From the NCBI GenBank assembly GCA_031551485.1, contig JAVBNO010000025.1, forward strand, positions 1-14,795: 14,795 nucleotides of DNA, written 5' to 3'. This document shows positions 1 through 5,550 of this stretch, one piece after another. The position numbers were made by a program, and so were the translations under genes. The stretch comes from JAVBNO01 sp031551485 (GTDB taxonomy: Bacteria > Bacillota > Clostridia > Oscillospirales > Ruminococcaceae). The notes beneath the pieces are model-generated. The model was given only the letters and a program-made list of their open reading frames with translations. It was not told the origin of the DNA and ran no database searches. How positions within the stretch are numbered: the first letter of the stretch is position 1; each line of letters begins with the position of its first letter.

Positions 1-340
1 CATCAATGTTCTTGGCAGCAAGCTCTTTCGCGTGTTCCAACGTATCTTCTGGATTGGCGCTTCGCACAATCATGTGAAAGTCTTCCTGCAATAAAGCCCT
101 TTCAAGGTGCTGGGCCAACATGGGAAAAGCGCCGCTTGCAAGTGAAGGCAACAGCACGCCAATGTTTTTGGAAGGCACATGAATTTTTATATTCGAATAA
201 GGGGAATATTGATTTTCCTGGATAATCGCCAACACTTTTTCGCGGGTCTTTTCGCTGATGTCAGCGTCTTTACGATTAATAATTTTTGATACGGTCGCTA
301 CAGATACACCTGCGAGCTTGGCAATATCACGGATATTCAC
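1..340 (-). CDS. LacI-family transcriptional regulator, N-terminal part (3' end outside window)
   Basis: Translation from a GTG at 340 gives VNIRDIAKLAGVSVATVSKI, the classic LacI/GalR helix-turn-helix, followed by a TRE-KV hinge stretch and the start of the periplasmic-binding-protein-like core (KNIGVLLPSLASGAFPMLAQ). About 113 codons are present; family members are usually 330-350 residues, so roughly two thirds lies beyond the left edge. The start is chosen because a GGGGGAG-type Shine-Dalgarno sequence lies just upstream and the first residues match the usual family N-terminus. Such proteins are cytosolic dimeric or tetrameric repressors or activators that respond to a sugar or similar ligand. 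The ligand cannot be told from this part, and the genes it controls are not visible here. It appears to be transcribed alone from its own promoter. Confidence 0.93.
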   Translation of the reverse strand, partial: MNIRDIAKLAGVSVATVSKIINRKDADISEKTREKVLAIIQENQYSPYSNIKIHVPSKNIGVLLPSLASGAFPMLAQHLERALLQEDFHMIVRSANPEDTLEHAKELAAKNID

Positions 341-378
341 GCCTCTCCCCCCTCTCAAAATGACAATGTCTGCAAAAC

Positions 379-407
379 AGTATAGAACGAAAGATAAGAA
401 AACGCAA
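379..407 (-). promoter_or_regulatory. Probable sigma-A promoter of the LacI-family gene
   Basis: Read on the minus strand there is a -35-like TTGCGT (402-407), a 17-base spacer and a -10-like TATACT (379-384). Transcription would start near 372, about 30 bases before the GTG start. The -10 matches 5 of 6 consensus bases and the -35 only 3 of 6, so the assignment is moderate. Confidence 0.45.
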
Positions 408-537
408 GCAAAAATATATTGCGCAGTCAGGAGCGATTGATCGTAAGGCCTTGCCAATGAGTGAAGCTTGGAAAAGGGCGAAAGTGAAAATGATAGAAAT
501 TCGTCATCGACAGATCAGCGCTCGCGCACCATCGGCT

Positions 538-585
538 ATAGCAAAAGCCTTGTGGCCTATATTTAGGCCACAAGGCTTTTGCTAT
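538..585 (-). terminator. Strong hairpin terminator behind the mgtE-Dabb operon
   Basis: A perfect 21-bp inverted repeat (538-558 with 565-585) surrounds a 6-base loop. It begins 13 bases after the Dabb stop codon. The arms carry internal AAAAGCC/GGCTTTT runs, so each strand has U residues inside the distal arm rather than a separate U-tract. It is therefore structurally symmetrical and could stop transcription from either side. The nearest gene is on the minus strand. Confidence 0.75.
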
Positions 586-597
586 GGTTGCACTGCG

Positions 598-897
598 CTA
601 ATCCATCTCATAATCGGCGCCGACACGTTCCTCCACCACGCTATGAACAAACTTTCGTACTTCTTCATGGAGGGGGTGCTTGTCGTAGAAAGCAAGGGCA
701 GCTTTATCGGGAAATTCGGAATAGAGACAAAGGTCGGGACCTTTACCATTAAAATTAAAACCGACTTCTAACTTGAGGAGACCGTCGATTTTACCTACGA
801 GACCCTCCAATTGGCGTTTCATTTCGGCGGCATTTTCGACTTTTGTTTTGCCGCCGGCTTCGTCTTTTAATCGCCAGATGATCACATGCTTAATCAT
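598..897 (-). CDS. Dabb-domain (stress-responsive alpha/beta barrel) protein
   Basis: A 99-residue protein, a full-length single Dabb domain. The N-terminus IKHVIIWRLKD is the usual first strand, and the middle (YSEFPDKAALAFYDKHPLHEEVRKFV) contains the family's Y-x-x-HP-x-H helix pattern, ending in a short acidic tail. Dabb proteins are small cytosolic ferredoxin-like-fold dimers. Some are plant stress proteins or enzymes such as olivetolic acid cyclase, but most bacterial members have no known reaction, so no substrate is proposed. The ATG is preceded by GGGAGG at good spacing. Only 13 bases separate it from the mgtE stop codon and there is no terminator between, so it is almost certainly co-transcribed with mgtE and would share its magnesium control. 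A direct role in Mg transport is not evident. Confidence 0.9.
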   Translation of the reverse strand: MIKHVIIWRLKDEAGGKTKVENAAEMKRQLEGLVGKIDGLLKLEVGFNFNGKGPDLCLYSEFPDKAALAFYDKHPLHEEVRKFVHSVVEERVGADYEMD

Positions 898-910
898 GAT
901 GCAGTCCTCC

Positions 911-2242
911 CTATATTTTCAAAATCACTTTTGCGAGATTAAAGTAAACTAAAATGGAGCAAGCGTCCACAATTGTAGTGATAAGTGGCGAAGCCATAAC
1001 AGCCGGGTCAATTTTGCACTTGCCGGCAAAGATAGGCAACATGCAGCCTATCACTTTTGAAATAAAGACGGTGGCGTAGAGGCTGAGGGAAACGGTGATA
1101 GCCAAAAAAATGGAGTGGCTGGTCAGCCAAATTCGTATCATGTTGATAATGGCAAGGCCGCCGCCGACAACAAGAGAAATTTCGGATTCTTTAATAAGAA
1201 TTTTGAAGAAATCAGAGGGACGAATCTCATCAAGGGCAAGGCCACGGATGACCAGTGTGGCCGATTGAGAGCCACAGTTTCCGCCTGTGTCCATAAGCAT
1301 GGGGATGAAAGCGACAAGTGCCGGCATGACCGAAATTGCAGATTCGTAGTGAGTGATGATTATGCCGGTGATGGTAGCGGAGAGCATCAGAAACAAAAGC
1401 CAGGAGAATCTTTGGCGGGAATGCTTGAGCACCGAGGTATTCAAATAAGTGTCTTCGGAAGGGGTGATAGCCGCCATTTTTTCAAAGTCTTCGGTATTCT
1501 CCTCCTGGATGACGTCCACAACGTCATCAATCGTGATAATGCCCACCAGGCGGTCTTCATTATCAACGACCGGCAAGGACAGCAAGTCATATTTACTGAA
1601 CATTTTAGCCACCTGCTCCTGATCCTCACGAGTGTGGACGCGGATGACATTGGTGTCCATAATGTCTTCGATTTTGTCGTCCGGGTTGGCCAAGAGCAAT
1701 GTCTTGGCGGTGACGACGCCTTCCAATTTACGATTCTGATTGACGACAAAACAAGTATAAATTGTTTCTTTATCCACACCCGTTTTGCGAATGCGGGTAA
1801 AGGCATCCGCCACAGTCATATTTTTTTTGAGATCCACCAGCTCGTTGGTCATGATGCTGCCGGCAGAAAATTCAGGGTATTGCAGGTATTGATTAATTAA
1901 ATTGCGGGTTTTTGGATCAATATTTTTGAGGACGCGCTTGACAACACTGGCAGGCATTTCTTCCAAAAAGTCGACGGCGTCATCCAAAAACAGCTCATCT
2001 AAAATCCAGGTAATTTCTTTATCGGTCATGCCCTCGACAATACGCTGCTGATTGTCAGTCGACATATAGGCAAACACATCGGCGGCCAGTTCTTTTGGCA
2101 GCATGCGGAAAAAAACGACAGCGCTTTCAGGAGGCAGCTCTTCGAAAAGCGCTGCGATATCGGCGGCGTTCATCTCTAAAATGAGGTTGCGCGCCTGGAA
2201 GTATTTTTTGGCTTCAATGAGCTCCAAGAGTTCTTGTGTCAT
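911..2242 (-). CDS. mgtE: MgtE magnesium transporter/channel
   Basis: A 443-residue protein with the full MgtE order: an N-terminal helical superhelix domain (about 1-125), paired CBS domains (about 126-250; both have the hydrophobic strand-helix pattern, e.g. LPVVDNEDRLVGIITIDDVV), a connecting helix, and a membrane domain from about 278 to the end with five predicted helices. The family signatures are intact: PMLMDTGGNCGSQS at 315-328 and DPAVMASPLITTIVDA at 412-427, whose Asp426 corresponds to the pore Mg-binding aspartate known from Thermus MgtE. The channel takes up Mg2+ along the membrane potential and closes when Mg2+ binds the cytosolic domain. AAAGGAGG lies seven bases before the ATG. 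It is preceded by an M-box riboswitch and a second structured leader and followed by a Dabb gene in the same operon. Confidence 0.97.
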   Translation of the reverse strand: MTQELLELIEAKKYFQARNLILEMNAADIAALFEELPPESAVVFFRMLPKELAADVFAYMSTDNQQRIVEGMTDKEITWILDELFLDDAVDFLEEMPASVVKRVLKNIDPKTRNLINQYLQYPEFSAGSIMTNELVDLKKNMTVADAFTRIRKTGVDKETIYTCFVVNQNRKLEGVVTAKTLLLANPDDKIEDIMDTNVIRVHTREDQEQVAKMFSKYDLLSLPVVDNEDRLVGIITIDDVVDVIQEENTEDFEKMAAITPSEDTYLNTSVLKHSRQRFSWLLFLMLSATITGIIITHYESAISVMPALVAFIPMLMDTGGNCGSQSATLVIRGLALDEIRPSDFFKILIKESEISLVVGGGLAIINMIRIWLTSHSIFLAITVSLSLYATVFISKVIGCMLPIFAGKCKIDPAVMASPLITTIVDACSILVYFNLAKVILKI

Positions 2243-2351
2243 TGTTTTGACCTCCTTTTGCCACTCCGAAACAAAACACCGGCAGTGTATTGCGACCGGA
2301 GTGGTTTTTGATTTTGATATTTCGAGGGGGGGTACTTCGGTCTACGTCCAC
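2214..2351 (-). CDS. Possible leader-peptide ORF upstream of and overlapping mgtE
   Basis: An open frame of 45 codons starts at GTG 2351, ten bases after a clear AAAGGAG sequence, and ends 29 bases inside mgtE in another frame. Its first residues, VDVDRSTPPR, are acidic and proline-rich and are followed by Lys-rich NIKIKN. This composition resembles Salmonella MgtL ([17 protein letters not shown]), whose acidic/proline codons slow ribosomes at low Mg2+ and raise mgtA expression. The ORF lies between the riboswitch terminator and the mgtE ribosome binding site, where an attenuation peptide would have to be. Against it: GTG start, no homology support beyond composition, and a later sequence that looks unconstrained. 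It may work, if at all, only through its first 10-20 codons. Confidence 0.4.
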   Translation of the reverse strand: MDVDRSTPPRNIKIKNHSGRNTLPVFCFGVAKGGQNNDTRTLGAH

Positions 2352-2361
2352 GGTGTTTTGT
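2261..2361 (-). promoter_or_regulatory. Second structured leader with interleaved inverted repeats before mgtE
   Basis: Two perfect inverted repeats interlock here. An 11-bp pair joins 2351-2361 to 2271-2281 (ACAAAACACCG type), and an 8-bp pair joins 2297-2304 to 2261-2268 (CCACTCCG/CGGAGTGG). On the transcript the order is A-B-A'-B', so the RNA can form either stem or a pseudoknot. Arm A starts one base after the AAAGGAG of the leader ORF and includes the first base of its start codon. Arm B' ends three bases before the mgtE Shine-Dalgarno sequence (2250-2257). This arrangement suits a switch controlling initiation of the leader ORF and/or mgtE, but no known class is recognised. Confidence 0.5.
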
Positions 2362-2380
2362 CTCCTTTCTGCTGTTTTAC

Positions 2381-2414
2381 GGCAAAATAAAGGCCCACCC
2401 GGCAGGCGAGTGGG
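2381..2414 (-). terminator. M-box expression-platform terminator
   Basis: On the minus strand an 8-bp GC-rich stem (2407-2414 with 2394-2401, five-base loop) is followed by CCTTTATTTT. The 5' arm of this stem (2407-2413) can instead pair with an upstream segment (2437-2443, CGAGTGG with CCACTCG), giving an antiterminator. That upstream segment is at the 3' edge of the aptamer, so folding of the aptamer with Mg2+ should free the terminator and stop transcription before mgtE. Confidence 0.85.
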
Positions 2415-2434
2415 ATTACACAACATGCGTATCA

Positions 2435-2590
2435 AACCACTCGTATGAGCTTTGGCTCTGCAAGGCGATGAAGTTGAATTAGATCAAGCCTTTGTGTTCG
2501 ACAAGATCTGCTAACCAGCAAAAAAATATTTCTATTTCTTTGCGGCATCAACCCGTATCCTTGTAGTAACCTCACCTACCGAGGTGTATT
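2435..2590 (-). promoter_or_regulatory. M-box (ykoK) magnesium riboswitch aptamer
   Basis: The minus-strand leader contains the conserved M-box landmarks in order: GGTAGGTGAGG near the 5' end (2570-2580), GGATACGGGTTGATGCCGC (2542-2560 region), a variable arm, CTGGTTAGCAGATC, CATCGCC, and GAGCCAAAGCTC (2446-2457) near the 3' end. The two ends (CTCGG-TA near 2578-2585 and TACGAG near 2440-2445) can close the P1 helix. These match the B. subtilis mgtE (ykoK) leader pattern, which binds several Mg2+ ions and then favours termination. A terminator/antiterminator pair follows directly and mgtE is the next gene, which agrees with the assignment. The limits are approximate. Confidence 0.9.
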
Positions 2591-2601
2591 TCTTTATCCT
2601 T

Positions 2602-2631
2602 ATGATACACCCCGAAAATGGACATTGTCAA
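2602..2631 (-). promoter_or_regulatory. Sigma-A promoter of the mgtE leader
   Basis: On the minus strand a consensus -35 TTGACA (2626-2631) and a -10 TATCAT (2602-2607) are separated by 18 bases. Transcription would start near 2595, immediately before the M-box aptamer, as expected for a riboswitch leader of about 350 bases. Confidence 0.8.
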
Positions 2632-2732
2632 CTGTTTTTTGCCGTTTAACCCTTCATTTAAGCCGTAAATTTTCAATTTGTCCGGTTTGGTACGATTATC
2701 TCCCGTTTTCTTCCATTATCTGTACTTTGGGA

Positions 2733-2773
2733 CGGCTTTTTGATAAAAAGCATACGATATATCATGAAAGCCG
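2733..2773 (+). other. Imperfect inverted repeat in the leader of the plus-strand unit
   Basis: CGGCTTT at 2733-2739 pairs with AAAGCCG at 2767-2773, and GATA (2742-2745) pairs with TATC (2760-2763) inside it. The element lies 36 bases before the start of the next plus-strand gene, in a gap of about 180 bases for which I could not define a clear plus-strand promoter. It could be an operator or a leader hairpin. There is no T-tract, so it is not a terminator. Confidence 0.35.
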
Positions 2774-2809
2774 ACGGGCGGACCTTTCTGATTTTACGAG
2801 GAGAATGCT

Positions 2810-3130
2810 ATGGGACTGCGTTGTGATTTCCCCGAAAAGGGATATGGTAGTAGCGATTTGCAAACTGGCTGTATTGATGGATGTGTTGTAGATATGGCAG
2901 ACTGCCCCGTTAGTGGGATATCTGTTTTATTATGCCTGCCGTGGAAACCCAACTTGCCGATTGGTTTTGCCAAAACAGATGCATGCGGAAAATATCATAT
3001 TGGTGATATTTTGCCCGGATGTTATTGCTTATATTTTGACGCGCCAGGACAACAAAAGGATACTCTGTTTTTTTCTCTATCCCATCCGGCGGCATATTTG
3101 AGAGCAGATATCCGGGTAAAGTCCCACTGA
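2810..3130 (+). CDS. Small single-domain protein resembling a carboxypeptidase regulatory-like (CarboxypepD_reg) fold
   Basis: A 106-residue protein. Residues about 24-75 show the beta-sandwich signature of CarboxypepD_reg-like domains: G-x-V-x-D followed by PVSGISVLL, then AKTDACGKYHIGDILPGCYCL, i.e. the T-D-x-x-G-x-Y-x-I-x-x-(L)-x-P-G-x-Y motif. Such domains usually form part of larger surface or secreted proteins. Here it stands alone, with no signal peptide or membrane segment, and carries eight cysteines (5, 21, 25, 32, 42, 59, 71, 73). GAGGAG lies six bases before the ATG, which fixes the start. ytaF begins 64 bases downstream on the same strand without a terminator, so the two probably form one transcript. 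The function is unknown. Codon use looks like its neighbours. Confidence 0.75.
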   Translation: MGLRCDFPEKGYGSSDLQTGCIDGCVVDMADCPVSGISVLLCLPWKPNLPIGFAKTDACGKYHIGDILPGCYCLYFDAPGQQKDTLFFSLSHPAAYLRADIRVKSH

Positions 3131-3194
3131 CAAATTGTAACAGCGATTTTCTTTCCCTCATAGTATGGCAAGACGGATGTTTGAGGGTGAGAGA

Positions 3195-3833
3195 ATGTTG
3201 ATTGGAATTTTGGCCTTATGTGTGTCGCTGAGTATGGATTCTATCGTGTTGGGCGCATCTTATGGGATTCGCGGCACAATCATTCCCACAGTTTCTAAAT
3301 GTATTATTGCCTTTTGTTCTATGATTTACGCTGCGGCGGCTCTTTGGTTTGGAGGTGGAATTGCCGGTTTCATTCCCCCATCATTGGCGCAATATATGGG
3401 CGGTGGCATTCTGATCGTATTGGGACTTGGACTTTTGGTCACATCACTTCGCAAAGAAAAAGAGTCCCCCACTATTTCAAAGCATGACGGCATCATCTTT
3501 AATGTTTTTATTAAGCCATTGGGCATTACCATCCAAATTTTGCGACACCCTGCTGCTGGGGACCGCGATCAATCGGGGGTAATTGAGGCGGGAGAAGCGC
3601 TGCTGATTGGCTTTGCGTTATCTTTAGATTCTATCGGCGCCAGTTTTGCCAGCGCCATTTCAGGCATGACAGCCTGGTACATACCGTTTTTAATCGGACT
3701 GACACAGCTTTTATTTTTAAACATTGGGCTACGGGTTGGACACTGTTCTACCCGCATCGGAAAATACACCAAGGTTTTTGATGTCCTGCCAGGGACGCTG
3801 ATTATGCTTTTGGGCATATTCAGATTCATATAA
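3195..3833 (+). CDS. ytaF: YtaF-type sporulation membrane protein (MntP-like family)
   Basis: From ATG 3195 the protein has 212 residues with about six hydrophobic helices arranged as two repeats, each starting with a LSxDS motif (SLSMDS at 11-16, ALSLDS at 141-146), as in MntP/YtaF proteins. The YtaF-specific stretch KPLGITIQILRHPA followed by DRDQSGVIEAGE (123-134) lies between the halves. YtaF is a sporulation-associated membrane protein of unknown activity; MntP relatives export Mn2+. ATG 3195 is preferred over the in-frame ATG at 3165 because GAGGGTGAGA precedes it and the shorter form begins like other members. The ribosome binding site lies in the right arm of a CCCTCA/TGAGGG inverted repeat (3155-3160 with 3182-3187). 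A bidirectional terminator follows. Confidence 0.88.
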   Translation: MLIGILALCVSLSMDSIVLGASYGIRGTIIPTVSKCIIAFCSMIYAAAALWFGGGIAGFIPPSLAQYMGGGILIVLGLGLLVTSLRKEKESPTISKHDGIIFNVFIKPLGITIQILRHPAAGDRDQSGVIEAGEALLIGFALSLDSIGASFASAISGMTAWYIPFLIGLTQLLFLNIGLRVGHCSTRIGKYTKVFDVLPGTLIMLLGIFRFI

Positions 3834-3868
3834 AAAGGCGGCCTCTTGTGATACAGAGGCCGTCTTTT
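3832..3868. terminator. Bidirectional terminator between ytaF and the DUF3810 gene
   Basis: A 10-bp stem (3837-3846 with 3855-3864, one G-T pair) with an eight-base loop is flanked by TTTT on the plus strand and by AAAAA at its left, which reads as TTTTT on the minus strand. The two flanking genes converge on it, so it can end both transcripts. Confidence 0.88.
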
Positions 3869-3885
3869 CCTTGTATAGCTATGCT

Positions 3886-5001
3886 TCAATCAAGTCCATG
3901 CGTTTGGCGGTAGTCCGCGAGTAATAAGTCCACCATGCGGCCATAACTGGCAACGCCATCGCTTTGGTCATTGAGTTGGAGATAGACGTCGTTAATTTGC
4001 TCGGATATGTCGCCGGCCAAGGTGTCGTATTTTTCCCAGTAGCGGTTATAGGCTTGCATATCGGCCTTTACAGAATCAGACATGCGATCCAGCGCGGCGT
4101 AATATAGGTAGCTGTTGGCATCATTGAGAGCTGACAAAGAATGGCTCAGGGCAAGCATCATACCGCTGTATTGAAGAGATACATTATCACTTTGGCGGCA
4201 GACGAGGAAAGCGATGTAGTTGGCCTCGTCCTCCCGCATGAAACCGCTGGCATGTGCCAATTCGTGACAAATGGCGGATGGAAGCGCATAGTCGGGGGTG
4301 AAGCGGTTGTAATTGGCCTCAAGAGTGACAGGGACATAAATGCCGACAATTTGGCCGTAGGACATTGCCTCACTGATGCAGACTGACTTTGCTTTCGCAA
4401 TGCCGCCCAGGGCCAAAACAGGCTCTTGGGCGGCAATTTTGCGGTATGCTCTTTGGGTTTCGGCAGTAAGATTTTGCTTTTCCCATGGTGTCAATATCAT
4501 AATGCCGTTTTCGTCTGCAGGTAATTTTCGGCGTAAAACATTGGCTTTTGCAATAAGCTCGTCACAAAGGGCGGCCAGTTCCACTTCCGATGAATCACGA
4601 ATCGAGAAATTGCTGTAGAACGCAAAATTGTAACGATAATAGTTGAGACCGCCACCGATGGTAAAAAGAAAGTAAAGAACAGATGCGACCGCCAAAACGG
4701 TAGCGACAAAGGTTTTAGGGATCCGACGGGCCAAAGCGCTTTTATGCAGTGTCGCAATTGTAGTGAAAACAATTGCCAGGAGCACAGCAGCCACAACTAA
4801 AATGAGCAGCAGCTCCGCAAGTGAAAACGGAAGTTTTGCTGTAAAGCCGCCGATTAGTCTGGCATATGCAGGATAAAAACCAAGGGCGTAATACTTTTCG
4901 ACGGTGTCGGGATTTTGCTTTGCCCAATATGTAATGCCAAAAGAAAAAGGAACAAGAAGCAAAAACCAAAGCCGGTGATATGTAGGTTTTTTCTCTTTCA
5001 T
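3886..5001 (-). CDS. DUF3810 family membrane protein with HExxH metalloprotease-like motif
   Basis: A 371-residue protein. Three hydrophobic segments (about 10-26, 58-82, 97-116) are followed by a C-terminal domain with ICHELAHASGFMREDEANYIAF at 244-265. This holds an HELAH zinc motif (246-250) and a downstream E-D-E-A-N-Y stretch that could supply the third ligand, as in gluzincin-type peptidases. Length and pattern agree with DUF3810, whose substrate is unknown. The extracytoplasmic or cytoplasmic side of the peptidase-like domain cannot be decided from the sequence. The ATG overlaps the stop codon of the Smr-domain gene by one base (TAATG) and no strong Shine-Dalgarno sequence is visible, so translation is probably coupled. 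It ends at a shared bidirectional terminator. Confidence 0.88.
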   Translation of the reverse strand: MKEKKPTYHRLWFLLLVPFSFGITYWAKQNPDTVEKYYALGFYPAYARLIGGFTAKLPFSLAELLLILVVAAVLLAIVFTTIATLHKSALARRIPKTFVATVLAVASVLYFLFTIGGGLNYYRYNFAFYSNFSIRDSSEVELAALCDELIAKANVLRRKLPADENGIMILTPWEKQNLTAETQRAYRKIAAQEPVLALGGIAKAKSVCISEAMSYGQIVGIYVPVTLEANYNRFTPDYALPSAICHELAHASGFMREDEANYIAFLVCRQSDNVSLQYSGMMLALSHSLSALNDANSYLYYAALDRMSDSVKADMQAYNRYWEKYDTLAGDISEQINDVYLQLNDQSDGVASYGRMVDLLLADYRQTHGLD

Positions 5002-5342
5002 TAAAGCACCACAATGGAAATACCATTGTTCCCTTTCCCATAGTCTTTGTCTTTTGTCAAACCGGGATGCAGTGCGATGGCGTTGCGGGCGTCGGCATAG
5101 AAAGGCGTAAATTCATCGCCTTTCACAAAAGCTTTAATTTGGCCCAGGCGCTTTTTTTCGGTCAGAAAACGATGAACTTCTTGCTTGATGGCGCCGCCTT
5201 TGCCTGTTGAGCCATAGCCATGAATAATTTTGAGCGCCTGTGCGCGCTCCATTTTCGCGGAAGCCAACGCCTGCTTCAACCGATTCATGGCCGTGTCCAC
5301 TGTGGGCATTCCCTGCTCCAGATTGACAATTTTGCAACTCAT
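5001..5342 (-). CDS. Smr-domain protein (small MutS-related)
   Basis: From ATG 5342 the protein has 113 residues. VDTAMNRLKQAL (15-26) corresponds to the helix after the usual LDLHG strand, and KIIHGYGSTGKGGAIKQEVHRFL (38-60) is the Smr core with the H-G-x-G-x-x-G-K-G loop. The end, NNGISIVVL, is the typical last strand. Smr domains bind or cut branched DNA or RNA; stand-alone ones are poorly characterised and some act as RNA endonucleases. The N-terminal LDLHG is degenerate (VNLEQG). A TTG at 5360 would add six residues; ATG 5342 is preferred, though its ribosome binding site (GGGGGCG) is weak. It has its own promoter upstream and overlaps the DUF3810 gene by one base. Confidence 0.87.
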   Translation of the reverse strand: MSCKIVNLEQGMPTVDTAMNRLKQALASAKMERAQALKIIHGYGSTGKGGAIKQEVHRFLTEKKRLGQIKAFVKGDEFTPFYADARNAIALHPGLTKDKDYGKGNNGISIVVL

Positions 5343-5412
5343 TATGACGCGCCCCCACAAAGAATTTTTCTTGCCGCTGGAATGCCTTGACGGTTTACTG
5401 TTTCTGATTTTT

Positions 5413-5441
5413 ATTTTAACTTTTTATTCGCTTTTTTTCAA
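5413..5441 (-). promoter_or_regulatory. Sigma-A promoter of the Smr-DUF3810 operon
   Basis: On the minus strand TTGAAA (5436-5441) and TAAAAT (5413-5418) are separated by exactly 17 bases. The start point would be near 5406, leaving a leader of about 65 bases. Confidence 0.65.
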
Positions 5442-5485
5442 TGCTATTTCACTGGCAAATCGTTTTACAGTTAACGGTAAAAACG

Positions 5486-5524
5486 AAAAAAACCTGAGGC
5501 AGTTGTACCTGCTTCAGGTTTTTT
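5486..5524 (-). terminator. Intrinsic terminator behind the DegV gene
   Basis: On the minus strand AAAAAACCTGA pairs with TCAGGTTTTTT, extended by GCAG/CTGC around a short loop. It lies 26 bases after the DegV stop codon. The A- and T-rich flanks make it usable from both sides, but only the minus-strand gene runs into it. Confidence 0.85.
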
Positions 5525-5550
5525 AAACTTTATTTACGTAACACACAGCG

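Noticed and set aside
362..370. GACATTGTC-type 9-mer shared by the LacI-gene promoter region and the mgtE promoter (2621-2629)
   Set aside because: The copies sit differently relative to the promoters and one overlaps the -35 TTGACA itself; a 9-base match in 14.8 kb is weak evidence for a shared operator.
451..771. 106-codon plus-strand open frame
   Set aside because: It crosses the 538-585 hairpin and is antisense to the Dabb gene; no usable ribosome binding site precedes it.
1115..1900. 261-codon open frame on the plus strand
   Set aside because: It lies wholly antisense to mgtE, has no ribosome binding site and its translation is rich in His, Asp and Gly as expected for the complement of a real gene.
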